64,000 nucleotides of DNA from Streptomyces sp. SW4. GTDB taxonomy: Bacteria; Actinomycetota; Actinomycetes; Streptomycetales; Streptomycetaceae. The stretch lies in NCBI GenBank assembly GCA_003248315.1, contig QKWM01000004.1, positions 4,523,001 through 4,587,000 of the forward strand, in the 5' to 3' direction. The translations under genes and the position numbers were made by a program. Below the pieces are notes generated by a model. It was not told the origin of the DNA. It saw only the letters and a program-made list of their open reading frames with translations, and searched no databases. This document shows positions 63,254-64,000 of the stretch, one piece after another; within the stretch, counting starts at the first letter, position 1; each line of letters opens with the position of its first letter.

Positions 63254-63460
63254 GGGCAGACCCGGGGCGGGTACCGGGGGCGAGGCCCGCGCCGGTGACC
63301 GGGGGAGCCGCACCCGCGCCGGGCCGGGGGCGGGGTGGTGCGGGGGCCGGTTCCGGCCACGGGACCGATTTCGCGGTCAGTGCCCCCGGGTCGGTACGAT
63401 CCCAGGGATGCGTGCGCTCCGGTATGGCGCCGCAGACCCACCTTCAGTCAGGAGAGACCG
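63254..63460. other. Leader region of thrS
   Basis: TACGAT at about 63397 could be the -10 box. I see no T-box antiterminator sequence; the remainder is GC-rich without obvious structure. Confidence 0.35.
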
Positions 63461-64000
63461 GTGTCAGACGTCCGTGTGATCATCCAACGCGATTCCGAGC
63501 GGGAAGAACGCGTGGTGACGACGGGCACCACTGCCGCCGAGCTCTTCGCCGGCGAGCGCTCGATCGTCGCCGCGCGCGTGGGCGGTGAGCTCAAGGACCT
63601 CGCCCACGTCCTCCAGGACGGCGAGACCGTCGAGGGCGTCGAGATCTCCTCCGAGGACGGCCTGAACATCCTGCGCCACTCCACCGCGCACGTCATGGCG
63701 CAGGCCGTGCAGGAGCTGTTCCCGAGGCCAAGCTGGGCATCGGCCCGCCCATCAAGGACGGCTTCTACTACGACTTCGACGTCAAGGAGCCCTTCACCCC
63801 CGAGGACCTCAAGCGCATCGAGAAGAAGATGCAGGAGATCCAGAAGCGGGGCCAGCGCTTCTCCCGCCGCGTCACCACCGACGAGGCCGCCCGCGAGGAG
63901 CTGGCGGACGAGCCGTACAAGCTGGAGCTGATCGGCCTCAAGGGCAACGCCGCGCAGGCCGCCGACGGCGCCGAGGCCGAGGTCGGCGCCGGTGAGCTGA
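63461..64000 (+). CDS. thrS: Threonyl-tRNA synthetase, N-terminal part (cut by window edge; one apparent frameshift)
   Basis: GTG at 63461 follows CAGGAGAG. The TGS domain is MSDVRVIIQRDSEREERVVTTGTTAAELFAGERSIVAARVGGELKDLAHVLQDGETVEGVEISSEDGL, followed by the start of the editing/second additional domain [40 protein letters not shown] and FTPEDLKRIEKKMQEIQKRGQRFSRR, with the editing HSTAHV histidines. A C is missing near 63723. The catalytic and anticodon domains lie beyond the window. Confidence 0.95.

Overview
The window is a very GC-rich, gene-dense actinobacterial chromosome segment, almost certainly from Streptomyces. The evidence is the codon bias, the sporulation gene ssgB, the arginine cluster argCJBDR with argH a few kilobases away, a glpQ1-type phosphodiesterase, Tat and lipoprotein exports, and common Streptomyces intergenic motifs. 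The order of these genes resembles the conserved core of S. coelicolor around argC to thrS; that comparison is from memory, not from a search. The dominant technical feature is sequence quality. About 36 recognisable genes only read through if single bases are restored in short C or G runs (about 66 losses by my count, and no extra bases). Restoring them gives full-length families and whole codon numbers in every case, so I annotate these genes as intact CDSs with apparent assembly frameshifts, not as pseudogenes.

Layout. 1-8.4 kb: a partial glycosidase-like protein, DUF1918, an EamA transporter divergent from a MocR-type regulator, a GNAT, a degenerate histidine phosphatase, DUF6314 and a secreted GH51 arabinofuranosidase. 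8.5-19.3 kb: arginine biosynthesis (argC, J, B, D, R, then argH), interrupted by a flavinylation set (ferric-reductase-like membrane protein, FMN_bind protein, ApbE), an L,D-transpeptidase and a PNPOx-like protein. 19.3-31.6 kb: repeat-rich gap, aldo/keto reductase, TetR-MFS pair, acyltransferase, GlpQ1 with a PHO-box-like upstream region, a sigma-like factor, GNATs, two membrane proteins and the methionine importer metNIQ preceded by a Cys/Met-rich leader peptide. 31.7-40.1 kb: cobalamin genes cobL, a giant bluB-cobT fusion and cysG/cobA, then an rRNA/tRNA methyltransferase. 40.1-52.3 kb: Ser/Thr kinase, small proteins, an APH-like kinase, a tRNA cluster (Val x3, Cys, Gly), pabB-pabC, a GNAT, a DsbA-like protein, a CGNR protein, ssgB and a TIGR02611 protein. 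52.4-60.5 kb: two identical tRNA-Val(CAC) genes bracket a rhamnogalacturonan uptake and degradation operon (solute-binding lipoprotein, two permeases, YesL-like protein, Tat-exported exo-lyase of the PcRGLX/YetA type). 60.5-64 kb: a DnaQ-like exonuclease, a DUF4365 pair and the 5' part of thrS.

The most interesting signals are the metNIQ leader peptide with its downstream hairpin, the roughly 900-residue disordered N-terminus on BluB-CobT, the tRNA-bracketed pectin cluster with tandem LacI-type operators, and the well-formed promoters and operators at argC, argH, glpQ1, the TetR gene and the arabinofuranosidase gene. I see no transposase, integrase, phage gene, CRISPR array or rRNA gene.
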